In this document: positions 34,615-46,699 of the stretch, one piece after another
Layout: each line of letters begins with the position of its first letter
Position numbering within the stretch: position 1 is the first letter of the stretch
DNA from: Rhinopomastus cyanomelas
Lineage: Eukaryota; Chordata; Aves; Bucerotiformes; Rhinopomastidae
Length of the DNA: 64,000 nucleotides
NCBI GenBank assembly: GCA_013400115.1
Contig: VXBP01007518.1
Location: forward strand, 124,001 to 188,000
Reading direction: 5' to 3'
Program-made: the position numbers and the translations under genes
Notes under the pieces: model-generated
Seen by the model: only the letters and a program-made list of their open reading frames with translations
Told to the model about the DNA's origin: nothing
Database searches by the model: none

Positions 34615-36233
34615 TGAGAAAGCAGCTGGAATGTACTGACTTCTATCCAGGGGTAGATGAAGAGAGAGTTGAGAGTTTGTGGGTGCGGATTAAGGGGCAG
34701 GCTGGCATGGGTGACTCTGTTGTGGGTTTCTATTACAGGCCAGCAGATCAGGATGAGTAAGTTGATGAGGCCTTCTACAGGCAGCAGACAGCAGAAGTCA
34801 TTGCTAGGTCAATCTACATCATCTTTTCTAAGTCGTGTGGATCGGGAGAGATGCCAGGGGACTGGAGGTTAGCAAATGTCACTCCAGTCTTCAAAAAGGT
34901 TGAGAATGAGGACCCAAGTAGCTATAGAACAGTCAGCCTCACATCCATCCCGGGAAAGGTGATGGAACAATTTATCCTAGACACTGTCTCCAGGCACATC
35001 AAGGACAGGAGGGTCTTTAGGGACAGTCAGCGTGGCTTTACCAAAGGGAAGTCATGCTTGACCAACCTGATAGCCTCTTAAGAGGGCATAACCAGGTGGA
35101 TAGATGATGGTAGAGCAGTGGATGTGGTCTATCTTGACTTGAGTAAAGCATTTGGCACAGTCTCCCACAGCATCCTTGCAGCCAAACTGAGGTAGTGTGG
35201 TCTAGACAACAGGGTAGTGAGGTAGATGGTGAACTGGCTGCAGGATAGAAGCCAGAGAGTAGTGGTCAATGGGACAGAGTCTACTCGGAGGTCTGTATCT
35301 AGTGGACTCCCTCAACGGTCAGTACTGGGACCAGTCCTATTCAATGTATTCATTAATTACTTGGATGAAGGATCAGAGAGCACTGTCAGCAGGTCTGCTG
35401 TTGACACAAAGATGGGAGGAATGGCTGACAGCACAGTCTGTTGTTCAGGGGGACCTGGATAGGCTGGAGAGGTAAGTGTAGAGTCTTGCATGTGGGCAAG
35501 AACAATCCAGGTACCAGTCTATGTTGGAGATTGACCTGCTGGAGAGCAGTGTAGGAGAAAAGAACCTGGGTTTCCTGGTGGACAGCAGGATGACCAGGAG
35601 CCAGCAATGTGCCCTTGTGGCCAAGAAGACTAATGGCATCCTGGGGTGGATCAGAGAAGGGTGTTTAGCAGATCAAGAGAGATTCTATTCTCTCTCTACT
35701 CTGCCCTTGTGACACCGAATCTGGAATGTTGTGTCCAACAGTTCTGGGCCCCTCAGTTCAAGAAGGACACAGAGCTACTGGCGAGAGTCCAGTGCAGAGC
35801 CATGAAGATAATGAAGGGAGTGGAGCACCTCACTGATGAGTAAAGGCTGAGGGAGCTGGGTCTCTTTACCTTGGAGAAGAGGAGACTCAGGGGTGACCTG
35901 AGTAATGTTTATAAATATGTGAGGTGGGTGTCAGTAGGACGGAGCCAGGCTCTTTTCCGTGTCATCCAATGATAGGATAATGGGTAATGGATGTAAGCTG
36001 GAACACAGGAGGCTCCATATCAATATGAGTAGGAACTTCTTCACATGAGGGTGACAGAGCACTGGAAGGGGCTGCTTGGGGTGAGTTGTTGAGTCTCTTT
36101 CTCTGGAGATGTTTAAAACCCGCCTGCACATGTTCCTGTGCGACTTGGTCTAGGTGATCCTGTTGTGGCAAGGGGATTGGACTAATGATCTTTCAAGGTC
36201 CCTTCCAATCCCTAATGTTCTGTGATTCTGTGA

Positions 36234-38152
36234 AATAATTCTGTACATACCTCACACTCCATAATTTTTCCAGTTCCTTCTGATTTCATTTCATTCTAAC
36301 ATTATTTCTGTGAAATAAGGTCTTTTGCATTAAGAGTTCATCTGCTCTCACTTGTCATCATTTAGAAGCAAATAATCCTCCTCATGCCATCACACACGCA
36401 TTCACTGAGGCCCATTATGCCAAGGACAAATTGTGACAGTCTCAGGAGTGGGGAATAGGAACAACAGCGGAGAGACAGCAACAGATGCAAATTAACTTCT
36501 GAAGACAAGGGATTATAGTGTAGCCTTCCCATAAGAATACTCCAGGAGGAAGGCAAAGAGAACAGTAGTGCTGCCTGCACCCTGGGGACACTTTCTGAAA
36601 TCCCTCATTTGCCATTAGCAGCAGCAGAACTGATCAAACCAAAGCTGCTTTTTACAAAGAAGAAGCAGCAGGCTAACAAACGGCGGCTAAAACTTGGGGC
36701 TAGACATGCTCAGAGAAACCAGCTCACGGGCAGTCTTCGATTGCTTCTCGTGCTGGCCCAGAGCGTGGCTCTGCTCCAAATCACAGCATTATCTGTTTTC
36801 CCCTGCAGTTTGAAATTTTGTACAATATATCTTAAACCATTTTCTTTTCTTTTCTAGTCTCTGCAGGATAGATAGTGTAATCTCTACAGGATAGACAGTG
36901 CTGTTAGCCGAGCTGGGCTGGAATGACAAAACTGGATGGTCCTTAAGCCTGTTTGGTCTCACGCTTGATGTGTTTGTGTCTAGAGGAGTCTCAGGTCTGC
37001 TGAAAACCCTAATGCTGCTAATAACATTGTATTGTAATGCAGCTGAGTGGTGGAGACATGTTCAGAGATGGTGGTGGTCACAAAAAAAGGCTATTCCTCA
37101 GACAAGGGCTCCTGGTTGCAATGCCTGATGACCCTTCCAGTGAAGTCTTTCCGGAAACATCACAGACTTGCGTACTGGCAGGATTATGACATCCGTTTCC
37201 CCTCTCTCTCTTTCCTGGCTATTGGTAATGCTTGCCTCAGACTGTGTGCTGACAGTGAGCAAAAACAGCTTTCATGGAGCTATCTGTCACAACCTAGAGT
37301 TTATCCTACTGAAGGACCCAATCAGCCCATCTTTTTATATATTAAATTAGGATTGTTTTCCCCCCTCCTTCTTATTTGTCTACATCAAATTCCATCTATC
37401 ATTTTATTATTCACTCTAGCAAGATACTCCTGCAACTCTGCAGTCATGTTTTCCTATCCTGAATAAGTTCTTAGCTTCATATCATCAACACATTTTACTC
37501 TTCATTCTGCTTCCATGTCATACGTGACAGTGTTGGGCAGCACAAGTTCCAGTACAGATACTCTTAGAGGATTCCCCATACAATTTCACTTCACTGCGAA
37601 GAATAACCCTTTACTCCCAGCCTCTGGTTGCTTTATTTTAATAAATTGTTTCTCCCTGCCTGAACCTTCCCTCTTGTCACACTGCTGCTTTGCTTCCTTT
37701 AAAGGTTTTGGTGAGCACCTTGCTGAAAGCCTTTCAGAAAGTCAAGCAGAGAGTGCAGGCAGCTCTTTCTTACTCAACTGCTGTTGACATTTTCAAAGAG
37801 GTAAAGGTCTGACAAGAGGATGTTTACCTGTAAATGCTATAATGGTCATTCCCTAGCAAGTGTTTGTTGTCGCTCCAGCCGGGAAGAACTCAGTGAAATG
37901 ACAGTGCAGGGAATCCTGTACCAATTAAATGGATAATTTCCCATGAGACACAAGGCCCAACACTTAGCTCTAGAGGAAATTGCTGGAGTCAGAAAGTCAG
38001 CAGGATTCAAGAGAAAATTGGGCAGCCACTGAGTTCTCCTGGTTTGTTTTCTACTTGTGTGGGAAGGGCCATTGAAACTCATGAATTAGGGCTTGAATGG
38101 TTGTCTTGACACAAAAGTTCAGGATGAAATCTAATGAAGCTTGGTAGATGTC
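36234..38152. other. Intergenic sequence, no feature recognised
   Basis: About 1.9 kb of unique, AT-rich sequence between the long CR1 and the inverted LTR-like repeat. No recognisable exon or RNA. Confidence 0.6.
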
Positions 38153-38815
38153 TGTGGTGGGGTCAAGACCACACAAAGATAAAGGAAAAGAAAACAAAGC
38201 AGTTAGGTCTCAATGACATCTCGGATAAATTTGCGAGACAATGGATAGCTTGGGGAAAATGGAAAAGGGTTTATTAACTCTATAACTGTATACACTAAAG
38301 AAGAAAAGGTTAAGCAGGTTAGTGCACACAAACTAGGAACTGTGTCACAAATGCCATCACACATTCTGAGAAAAATATGATGGGAGTCATTGGTCCTTGG
38401 GTCTTTTTTCACATCAGAGATCTGGAGGAAAAGAACATGTCAGTCAAGTAGAGACAAGTACCACTACCATCTCTTATTCAAGCATCACCCCTGTCTGCAA
38501 ACAGGGCACCCAGGCTGTTTGCAGACTGGTGAATTCTTCAATTCTTCAGCGTAGCTTCTCCAGCTCAATGCTCTTGAGATGGCCTGATTTCTCAGCACCT
38601 AAACTGTATCCCTCAGTGCAGGAGACATGCTTCAAAGAAAGAACCCAGACTCTCTTTCATGCCCAAGGTTTAAGGATTCTCAAGTCCTTCTGCTTTCTTC
38701 AGCTAAGCATGGAGGAATTCTCCCAATACCAAGCACCCCCAGTCTTTCTCCATGGCAGAAATGACAAACAGTCTCTCTTCCTGCTGACCAGTGCTCCTTA
38801 AAGTGTCTGCAAGCG
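38153..38815 (-). mobile_element. LTR-like repeat (endogenous retrovirus), inverted copy
   Basis: On the minus strand this carries the same blocks in the same order as 30945-31435: 'tagctgaagaaagcagaagg', 'acttgagaatccttaaacct', 'gtgtgcactaacct', 'agttatagagttaataaacc' (AATAAA, seen as TTTATT at 38270-38275) and the end CCACCACA (seen as TGTGGTGG at 38153-38160). It is not followed by a primer-binding site and not preceded by a polypurine tract, so it is probably a solo LTR. A TATAAAAGA sequence lies further upstream in its orientation (plus-strand 38911-38920) and may be its promoter, in which case the LTR extends to about 39,000. Confidence 0.65.
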
Positions 38816-39167
38816 GAAGGGGAGTGGGGGAAGGGGTTAGCACGAGTCTGCAGGCCTCATGCTGGGCTGAAAGCCCTCAGCAAAAAGAGCCGGGACCACA
38901 GTCACTGTCCTCTTTTATATGCTCACCTAGCAACACCCCCTAAGGGCAGGTCACCAGGCTTTGGAGCTGGTCAGAGGAATGGCTTTCCTACTTGTCACCC
39001 GGCTGCTGCACCGCTTGCTTGGCCTGCATGGCTGAGTACAGACTCAGACTAAATTATCCGTGAAGCTTTTCAGCAACTTACTGTGTCTTCATTTTAATGC
39101 ATTATCACCTGCATTAGGGCCTGAGATCTCAATATGTTAATTTAAATGACAAAATATCCCATTTATA
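38816..39167. other. Possible upstream part of the inverted LTR
   Basis: Contains TATAAAAGA on the minus strand at 38911-38920 ahead of the shared LTR block, but this part has no match in the sense copy, so it could be either U3 of the LTR or flanking sequence. Confidence 0.4.
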
Positions 39168-39255
39168 TAGAATAACAGAAACACTTACATTGAAAAGACC
39201 TTTAATATCTTGAGTCCAACCCTTAACCTAACTCTGCCAAGCTCGTTGCTCCTTA
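39168..39255 (-). mobile_element. CR1 tail fragment, antisense
   Basis: AGAATAACAGAAACACTTACA, then 'gaaaagacctttaatatc' and 'taacctaactctgccaag': an inverted CR1 3' end of the subfamily with 'ggtcttttccaacc' tails. Old. Confidence 0.7.
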
Positions 39256-39710
39256 TAAAATAACTCCTCGCTGTGTAAACTCAGTCTGTTTCTCATATTG
39301 CTTTGTCCTTCCCTTTTCTGCAGTTTGCAGCAGGATGAGATTCTCACACCACTCAAGATGGATCTTGTGATGTTTGATGTATTGCAGGCAGTGCTACAGC
39401 ATTTCTTAAGGATAAACCCAAGTGCTGATCAGTACAGGGAAAATATGTTGGAGCTCTGCAGCCAATACTCTCATGGTTGTTGTGGGTAAAAACTTCTTAG
39501 TTTTTTGAAATCATTACAGTGGTTTTTCTCATGTTTCTTTACTCCAAGGCCACATGGCCAAAGATAGTGTAGTGGTCAATGATGGTTGCATCCATTTGAT
39601 GGATTTCTTTTTCTCTTGTAATATTTTGTATCCAGTGCAATTAATAACCAAATGTAAAATGGAAACCAAAAGGAAAAAATACAAAACCCACAAGGTATAT
39701 TTTATTTACA
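39256..39710. other. Intergenic sequence, no feature recognised
   Basis: About 450 bases. The frame at 39298-39489 has no recognisable domain. Confidence 0.55.
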
Positions 39711-40471
39711 GGGAGAAATGTAATGAAATATAACAAGGGCAAGCGTAGAGTCTGGCATCTGGGCAAGAACAACCCCAGGTACCGGTATAGCTTGGGGACT
39801 GACCTGTTGGAGAGCAGTGCAGGAGAAAGGGACCTGGGGGTCCTGGTGGACAGCAGGATGACCAGGAGCCAGCAGTGTGCCCTTGTGGCCAAGAAAGCTA
39901 ACGGCATCCTGAGGTGGATCAGAGACGAGGGTGGTTAGCAGACAGACTGCCCTGGTGAGACCACATCTGGAATACTGTGTCTAGTTCTGGGCCACTCAGT
40001 TCAAGAAGGACACAATTGCTGGAGAGAGTGCAGTGCAGAGCCACAAAGATGATGAAAGGAGTGGAACATCTCCCTGACGAGGAAAGGCTGAGGGAGCTGG
40101 GTCTCTTGAGCTTGGAGAAGAGGAGACTGAGGGGTGACCTCATTAATGTTTATAAATATGTGAGATGAGTGTCANCATTGATGTTTATAAATATGTGAGA
40201 TGAGTGTCAGTAGGATGGAGCCAGGCTCTTCTCAATGTCACCTAGTGATAGGACAAGGGATAATGGGTGTAAGCTGGAACAAAGGAGGTTCCACATCAAT
40301 ATGAGAAGAAACTTCTTCCTGAGTACTGGAACAGCCTGCCCAGGGAGGTTGTTTAAAACCCACCTGGACGTGTTCCTGTGCTACTCGGTCTAGATGATCC
40401 TGTTGTGGCAAGGGGATTGGACTAGATGATCTTTTGAGTTCCCTTCCAACCCCTAATGTTCTGTGATACTG
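39711..40471 (+). mobile_element. CR1 LINE 3' fragment with a local duplication around an N
   Basis: Begins in the ORF2 segment MKYNKGKRRVWHLGKNNPRY, continues through ERDLGVLVDSRMTRSQQCAL, has a deletion where 'gcagatcaagagag' should follow GGG(W), and runs to a tail ending TTCTGTGATACTG. At the single N at 40175 about 34 bases are repeated on both sides. Confidence 0.88.
40175..40175. other. Single N flanked by a 34-base duplication
   Basis: The segment 'tgtttataaatatgtgagat' with its surroundings occurs immediately left and right of the N. This is what overlapping contig ends look like when they are joined without merging. Confidence 0.85.
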
Positions 40472-41471
40472 CCCCTTGATTTCCATATGCAGCTGATGGC
40501 TCTAGTGTCTGAGCATGTCACCTGTGTTCAGATACTCCAGACATCATTTTCTGTGCCTGGAATAAATGCAGAAGCTGTGCAGGTTCTGCATCGCTCATTC
40601 ATTCATTACTGGTGTGCAAGGGTACATGCTCTGCTGCCATTATGGCAGGCAGTCGACATTCATAAGCAGAATGACCTTCCCAAATTTCCAGTCTTCAGGA
40701 ACATAATTTAATTGTTTTATTTTTTCATAAATTTTCATAAATACTTCTGAATAGCTTCACTTTTGAGAGCAGCTCCACTGAGGCTACATTCCAGCCTGTT
40801 TGTCTGCAATTAAATCTGTGCTGTTCTTTTAGCTGGATGTGTTTAGCCAAAACAGACACTGCCCGTTGTAAAGGTAATGCCAGAAAGGACTGCAAAAGGA
40901 AGTGTGTTTTCTCAGGAGCTATAAATAAGTGCAGGCAAACATGCCTGACAACAGATTATGAAAAGAGTAATTGTGATAGTCTTTTAAAGTAATTAAGAGT
41001 TAACACAATTGAAAGATAATATCCTTATTAAGGGAGACCAAGACAAAGGAATATGTTGAAGAGGACGACACTTTCCAGAAGGAATAACCTGTTTCCTAGT
41101 CCCTAAATTGAATTTCAATTGTTATCCTTTTTCTTAACCAAGCTGGGGGGTGCGGGGTGTGCATGTGCCTGATGTGAGTACAGGTATTCTCAGTTCCCTC
41201 CTCCCTTCATGGATTGATTTTTCCCTCCTACCAGACCAGCTCAGCAATATATTTGTACTGCTAATACACAGCGTTGGTACCTCATGCATGCACTGTTTAC
41301 TGAGAACAGCATCATGGCTGTTCTTTGGGGATAAGAAATCCCCAAGCCTTGATGTACTGGCACTTGCTAATCTTTCATATTCTGTACTTCTTTTTACCAA
41401 ACTTCCATTTGAATCAAATATTTTTTGATTCAAAAACAGAGTAAATAAAGAAGGGATCCTATATGTCTGCA
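40472..41471. other. Intergenic sequence, no feature recognised
   Basis: About 1 kb of AT-rich unique sequence. No supportable gene. Confidence 0.6.
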
Positions 41472-41834
41472 CGTCTGAGGGAGCTGGGGCTGGTTAGCCT
41501 GAGGAAGAGGAAGCTGAGTGGAGACCTTATAGCCCTCTACAACTACCTGAAGGGACACTACAGAGGTGGGTGCTGGTTTCTTCTCAAAAGTAATTAGTGA
41601 CAGAACAAGAGGGAGGGGCCTCAAGCTGCACCAAGTAAGGTTTAGGCTGGACATTAGGAAAAATTTTTTCACTGAAACAGTGGTCAGGCCTTGGAACTGG
41701 CTGCCCAGGGAGAGGGTTGAATCATTATCCTTGGATGTGTGTAAAGATCATTTGGATGTGGTGCTTAGAGATCTGGTTTAGTGGTTAAGTTGGTAGAGTA
41801 GGGTTGGACTTTATGATCTCAAGGGTCTTTTCCA
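41472..41834 (+). mobile_element. CR1 LINE 3' fragment, first of two near-identical copies
   Basis: Starts at the ORF2 segment corresponding to RLRELGLFSLEKR (here 'tctgagggagctggggctgg'), contains an open frame for the ORF2 C-terminus at 41566-41781, and breaks off in the tail ('gggtcttttcca') at the N gap. Confidence 0.9.
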
Positions 41835-41870
41835 NNNNNNNNNNNNNNNNNNNNNNNNNNNNNNNNNNNN
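41835..41870. other. Assembly gap (36 N)
   Basis: Separates two near-identical CR1 segments offset by 399 bases. The duplication probably comes from the assembly. Confidence 0.95.
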
Positions 41871-42256
41871 CGTCTGAGGGAGCTGGGGCTGGTTAGCCTG
41901 AGGAAGAGGAAGCTGAGTGGAGACCTTATAGCCCTCTACAACTACCTGAAGGGACACTACAGAGGTGGGTGCTGGTTTCTTCTCAAAAGTAATTAGTGAC
42001 AGAACAAGAGGGAGGGGCCTCAAGCTGCACCAAGTAAGGTTTAGGCTGGACATTAGGAAAAATTTTTTCACTGAAACAGTGGTCAGGCCTTGGAACTGGC
42101 TGCCCAGGGAGAGGGTTGAATCATTATCCTTGGATGTGTGTAAAGATCATTTGGATGTGGTGCTTAGAGATCTGGTTTAGTGGTTAAGTTGGTAGAGTAG
42201 GGTTGGACTTTATGATCGCAAGGATTTTTCCATCCTGAATGAATCTACGATTCTCT
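41871..42256 (+). mobile_element. CR1 LINE 3' fragment, second near-identical copy, with complete tail
   Basis: Repeats 41472-41834 base for base except within the last 20 or so bases before the gap, and continues to the true tail 'ctgaatgaatctacgattct'. The open frame at 41965-42180 encodes exactly the same 71 residues as 41566-41781. Confidence 0.9.
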
Positions 42257-43970
42257 GTTCTTCATGATGTGTTGGTTGTAATTTAGTCTTTCATGGATTT
42301 AACTAAATCATGTACCCTGAAGGTGTTGCATCTGATAGCCGGGTGTGGTGGCTTCTACTCCTTATTTCCCGTCACTGTAAGTTGGTCACTTCCCATTATT
42401 CCACACTAAACTAATTCTCCAGAGCTTTTTTCTTCCCATGTAAGTGCACATATTGAGTTACTAGACCTGAGTAATCTGCTTACTGGCCCCTAAGTCATTA
42501 AGTACATGAATCAACACCATGCAGCTCAGCAGTGCTGAGGACAGCTGGCAGTCAGGGGTTCCTGTGTCTCGTGTCCCAGGAAGCCAAAAAGGAGCACCTA
42601 AGCTCAGGATTTCCTTATTTAAATGCAGTACAAAAACATTTTTCTCTGCCCATTACCAGTCACATTAAATGAATCCTAGTCTTTCAAGACTGATCGGAAT
42701 GCCATTATGCAAAAACTGCTTTTCAGCCTTGCAGAAACGATGACACCTTATACAAAGATTTCAGAGGCTCTTCCTTAGGGGCCTGAACTTCATAAATACC
42801 TATTTCTAAGTAAATGCAAATTCCGTGATAATGGGTTTTTTCCTTCTGTGAGGCTGCCCACATTTTCAAGCTGTGTTTTGATGCTGAGAACTAATGAAGT
42901 GTTTAATATTCTGCAATCATTCACCTCCATACAACAGAATATTGTAAAAAAGGCTTCCAATCGATAACTTCTGTACCTGGCATGGTACATTCTGCATTTA
43001 TCACCGTGCTTCAGATAATATTAGTAGTTAATGACTGTCAGCGATAAGCTGAAGCTAGATGAATAGACTGCCCTCCATCTCATTCTGCTTAGGGTGACAT
43101 GAACTTTCCTTCATGTCACAGCCAGTTGCAGCTGTTCAGACGCACTCTGAAAACACCGAAAGAAATACTCTATCAATCCACGACTGAATGAATGACCAGA
43201 AGAATGAGGCTGTTGTCTTACTGTATTTGCATTGCTTTAACAAAAGCATTTGTATTTCAGGAAGGAGGCATGGATATAATTAATCACTGACACAACTGAA
43301 TAAGCACATTGTCGAAGTGATTAGTTAGGAAGCTATTTCAGGAATATTTATTTGGATCATAGACATTTTTTAATTCATTAGCCACATAATCGAGTGAACA
43401 CTCAAAAGAATCCATTTCCTATTTTTATACTTGTGAATTAAATCAAACTGCAACCTTGCTGTCTGTGGGTCTCTGCAAGTCTTTAGGTCGGAGGCAAAAT
43501 GCAAGAGATGGGGATGGCTATAGTTAGCAATGGCAGGAACCTGCATTCACAGGGGTGAAGTCTCTTTTTGTACTGATGACCATAGTGCAGACCAGAAACA
43601 TGACCTGTATCGTGAAATTCAGCGCTACAAGTCAGAATTACTGACCACAGTAAGTCTAGAGCCAAACAAGTGCAACTGTGTGCAAGAGCAGGTATTTGCA
43701 GTCATTTCTCCAACCTCCAGCTGTACTTTGGTGTGTGTGGAACATGGGCAGAAGGTGGGAAACAGCAGTGCAGACTTCTCCATGCTGTCATGGTCTTTCC
43801 CAGCCTAAATTCTGCCATTCATGATTCTTATACGTGGAGCTCGTGTTACATTACAGGCTCTTGGAATGCTGCATGATTTTTCTCTCTGAATACTTAAGGA
43901 TAAAAAGGTTGGTTTTAAGAAGAGACTTTTTGGACAGATATGAGTAGTATTTCTTAAAGTCCATAAGCCT
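42257..43970. other. Intergenic sequence, no feature recognised
   Basis: About 1.7 kb of AT-rich unique sequence. Short frames only. Confidence 0.6.
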
Positions 43971-44610
43971 TAGAATCACAGAATGGCACAGGCTGGAAGG
44001 GACGTCCAACAGTCCAGAGCAGGGACATCCTCAACTGGATCAGTTTGCCCAGAGACTTACCCAGCCTCACCCTGAATATCTCCAGGGATGGGGCCTCAAC
44101 TCCCTCCCTGGGCAACTGTTCCACTGTTGAACCCCACTCCTACTAAAGAAGTTCTTCCTAACATCCAATTTCAATCAGCCCTTCTCTAAAGTGAAACCTT
44201 TGCCCCTTGCCCTATCACCACGGGCCCATGGGCCTTCATAAACCGTCCATCTCCAGCCTTCTTGTATCCTTGTTCAGATACTGAAAGGTCGCTCCCCCTG
44301 GAGCCTTCTCCAGGCAGAACAGCCTCGGCTACCTCAGCCTGTTCTCACAGCAGAGGTGCTTCAGTCCTCTGGTCATTTTCATGGCCTCCTCTGGAACCAC
44401 TCCAGAGTTGGACGCAGGACTCCAGGTGAGGTCTCACCGAGGCAGAGCAGAACGGCAGAATCACCTCTCTCAATCTGTTCTCTTCTTTTGATGCAGCCCA
44501 GGATGTGGATGAGATTGGCCACCTGGGCTGCAAGCATGCACTGTCTGCTCATGTCCAGCTTCTCATCCACCAAGTCTGCTGCTAGGGCTTTTCTTGATTC
44601 TGTTTGCTAC
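43971..44610 (-). mobile_element. CR1 LINE 3' fragment, antisense
   Basis: Starts with the inverted tail TAGAATCACAGAATGGCACA and extends through 'gggatggggcctcaactccc', 'ctaaagaagttcttcctaac' and, on the minus strand, the ORF2 segment with AQVANLIHILGCIKRRE and EVILPFCSASVRPHLESCVQL (minus-strand frames at 44345-44573). Diverged, frame broken. Confidence 0.9.
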
Positions 44611-46699
44611 TAGGGCTCTGAGACATGTTACCCATACTTTCCACCCACAGTTAATTTAATACTTGTTTGTAGATGTACCTTCCTCACACCAAGGATGAGA
44701 GCCGCGGTGGATTAAACCAGAGTTAGATAACACACAGGGGTGTGTCTGTCAGCTGAAATCAGTGTAACTCTGGGCTAGTCCAAACTCATTTCTAACAAGA
44801 AGATGGGCTCCATGCAGACCTCTGGCATTGGCTGGCATGCTTGTTTGTCTGGAACTTGCTAAGCAAAAATAAAGATCTTTTCAATAAATTATTATCTATT
44901 CTTAATGACAGTCATTGAGAAAATAGCGTGGTTGGTAAGGACAGAGGCAGAAACCTTCTCAGAAGAGATGAAGGGTGAGTGGAGAGAAGGTGGAAAAGCA
45001 AAATGAGCAGTGAGAGTGTAGAATTAAAAATAAGTCTAATTCTAAAAGCTTTTGAAAACTCCGTGTAACTGGGAAGATATTTGACATGAAATGTTAGGCT
45101 GGGAATTGGAGATTTCCTTCCTTTTTCTAACTATGTCTAGTAGAAGGTTGATGACAACCCAGAACTTCAACAGGAGACAGAGTACCAGATACTGATAACA
45201 GAAACAATTTCCATGCCTGAAGAGTCTATAAACACTTGTGATGGAGAGCATCTGCTTTGTTTGCCTGACTGTCACATAACTTCTCCATTTTCACAGTTGG
45301 TATCTCCCACAGTTACATGGTGTTTTGAAGAGCTTTTAGACTTTCCATATTTTTAACTATATGTTCTCACTCCTGAGCCAACACATCACTTGTGAGATGG
45401 ACTGGACCATGGCTCTGCAGCAATGCAAACACAAGTGAACCACTTCACGTCACAGGGCCATGATTCAGCCATATTCCTCCCCTGTGTAGGCAGCTGACCA
45501 TTCACTCAACAATCCCATGGTGAAAGCACCCACCTGAGCGGTGGGAGATTGTCTAGAACACGTCAAACCTACATCTCTTTTCTGCCTGCATTTGACAGGC
45601 TACATTTGCCAGCCTCTGAGCAGCTGGGCATACTCAGCTTCTCTGGGATGTGTCTGAGTGAGGCAGAGATGTCACAGAGCAGTGGTTTTGCCACATGGTC
45701 CAGCTTTAATGCTAGTTTACAGATCTGCTTCTGCCCTTGGCATTAATCTGTATTTAGCTGCAAAGCAGAAGCAGTCTTGAGAAATGTAGGGCTTTCCTCT
45801 CCCATGCTGGGTGCCCTAAGCACTGTGCTTTTGGTCTACATGGGGTTTGGACTTCTTGGCCCACAGAAATCTCTGGTCCCTGTATTTGACAACAGCTGAA
45901 CTTTGTGCAGGGCTTAAACCTCTGAAGACAAGTGAATCAAGCTCTGAGTCTGTCCTTTGGCTCTGTCATGGTCCAGCATATTGACTGAGCTTAGCAATGG
46001 TTGTGGCCAATGCCCTGAGCAAAGCTGCTGTAGCCACATCCAGAAACCACTGAGGGGTCCCTCTGCAAACCAGGAAAATCCAGGAAATCACTCTCTAAGT
46101 GAATTTTAACATCTTCAGCAGCAGCCACACACTGGGATTCGCCTATTTTTGTTACAGCTTAATCCTCTGAGTGTCTTCCACCTCCTCTAAATGCTGGTGT
46201 CTGTATCAAGCTCAGGTGGGGAAGACCCAGTTTCCAGAAGCAGATGCTGCCTTTGCTGTGGTCAGGCTGCTTCAGGGTGAGAAGTCACTTGGTCAGGGCA
46301 CTACATCGCTCCCCAGCTTTGCTTATGCAAACCTCAGTGGAGAAGCAGCTAGGGCTCACCATTCTGAGTCTATGATCTGAAATGAACTCGTAAAAACTTA
46401 AATGTATTACTAGGTATTTTATTTGATCAATGCATTAAAACCCCCATTTAGTCTAGATTAAAACTATTTTATCTGTACCTGACAGGGTATGTTGTTAATT
46501 TTATGACATTTTATAAAAGGTTTCCAGTTTGGATTTTGCTTGGTTCTGCAGGCTGCAGAGGGTCTGACCCAGAGGGCCACTTTGTGTTATGACACAACTC
46601 GGCTGATGTCTTGCTTGTAAGGTTCATAATAAAAAATAGTTTACTACATTAATGCGATTCTGAGTCTTCTTCCATCAGTTTTACCCACAAATAAGGGAA
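44611..46699. other. Intergenic sequence, no feature recognised
   Basis: About 2.1 kb. Slightly more GC-rich from 45,400 to 46,350. No exon, RNA or repeat that I can support. Confidence 0.55.

Larger units (their letters stand above)
33451..36233 (+). mobile_element. Long CR1 LINE copy (ORF1 esterase, part of EN, RT, tail), interrupted by nested CR1s
   Basis: The most complete CR1 in the window in domain order. ORF1 esterase remnants (33445-33960) are followed by the endonuclease start LKCLYTNARSMGNKQEE at about 34056. The endonuclease is split at about 34255-34614 by antisense CR1 insertions and resumes with a Tyr completed across the junction (ALY then MRKQLE). It breaks off after YYRPADQDE; the rest of EN and the first part of RT are deleted, and the sequence continues with AEVIARS, then VTPVFKK, FTKGKSCLTNLIAS, VYLDLSKAFGT and a decayed catalytic motif (SAVDTKMG instead of FADDTKLG). 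The tail ends at 36233 with GATTCTGTGA. Inactive. Confidence 0.9.
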
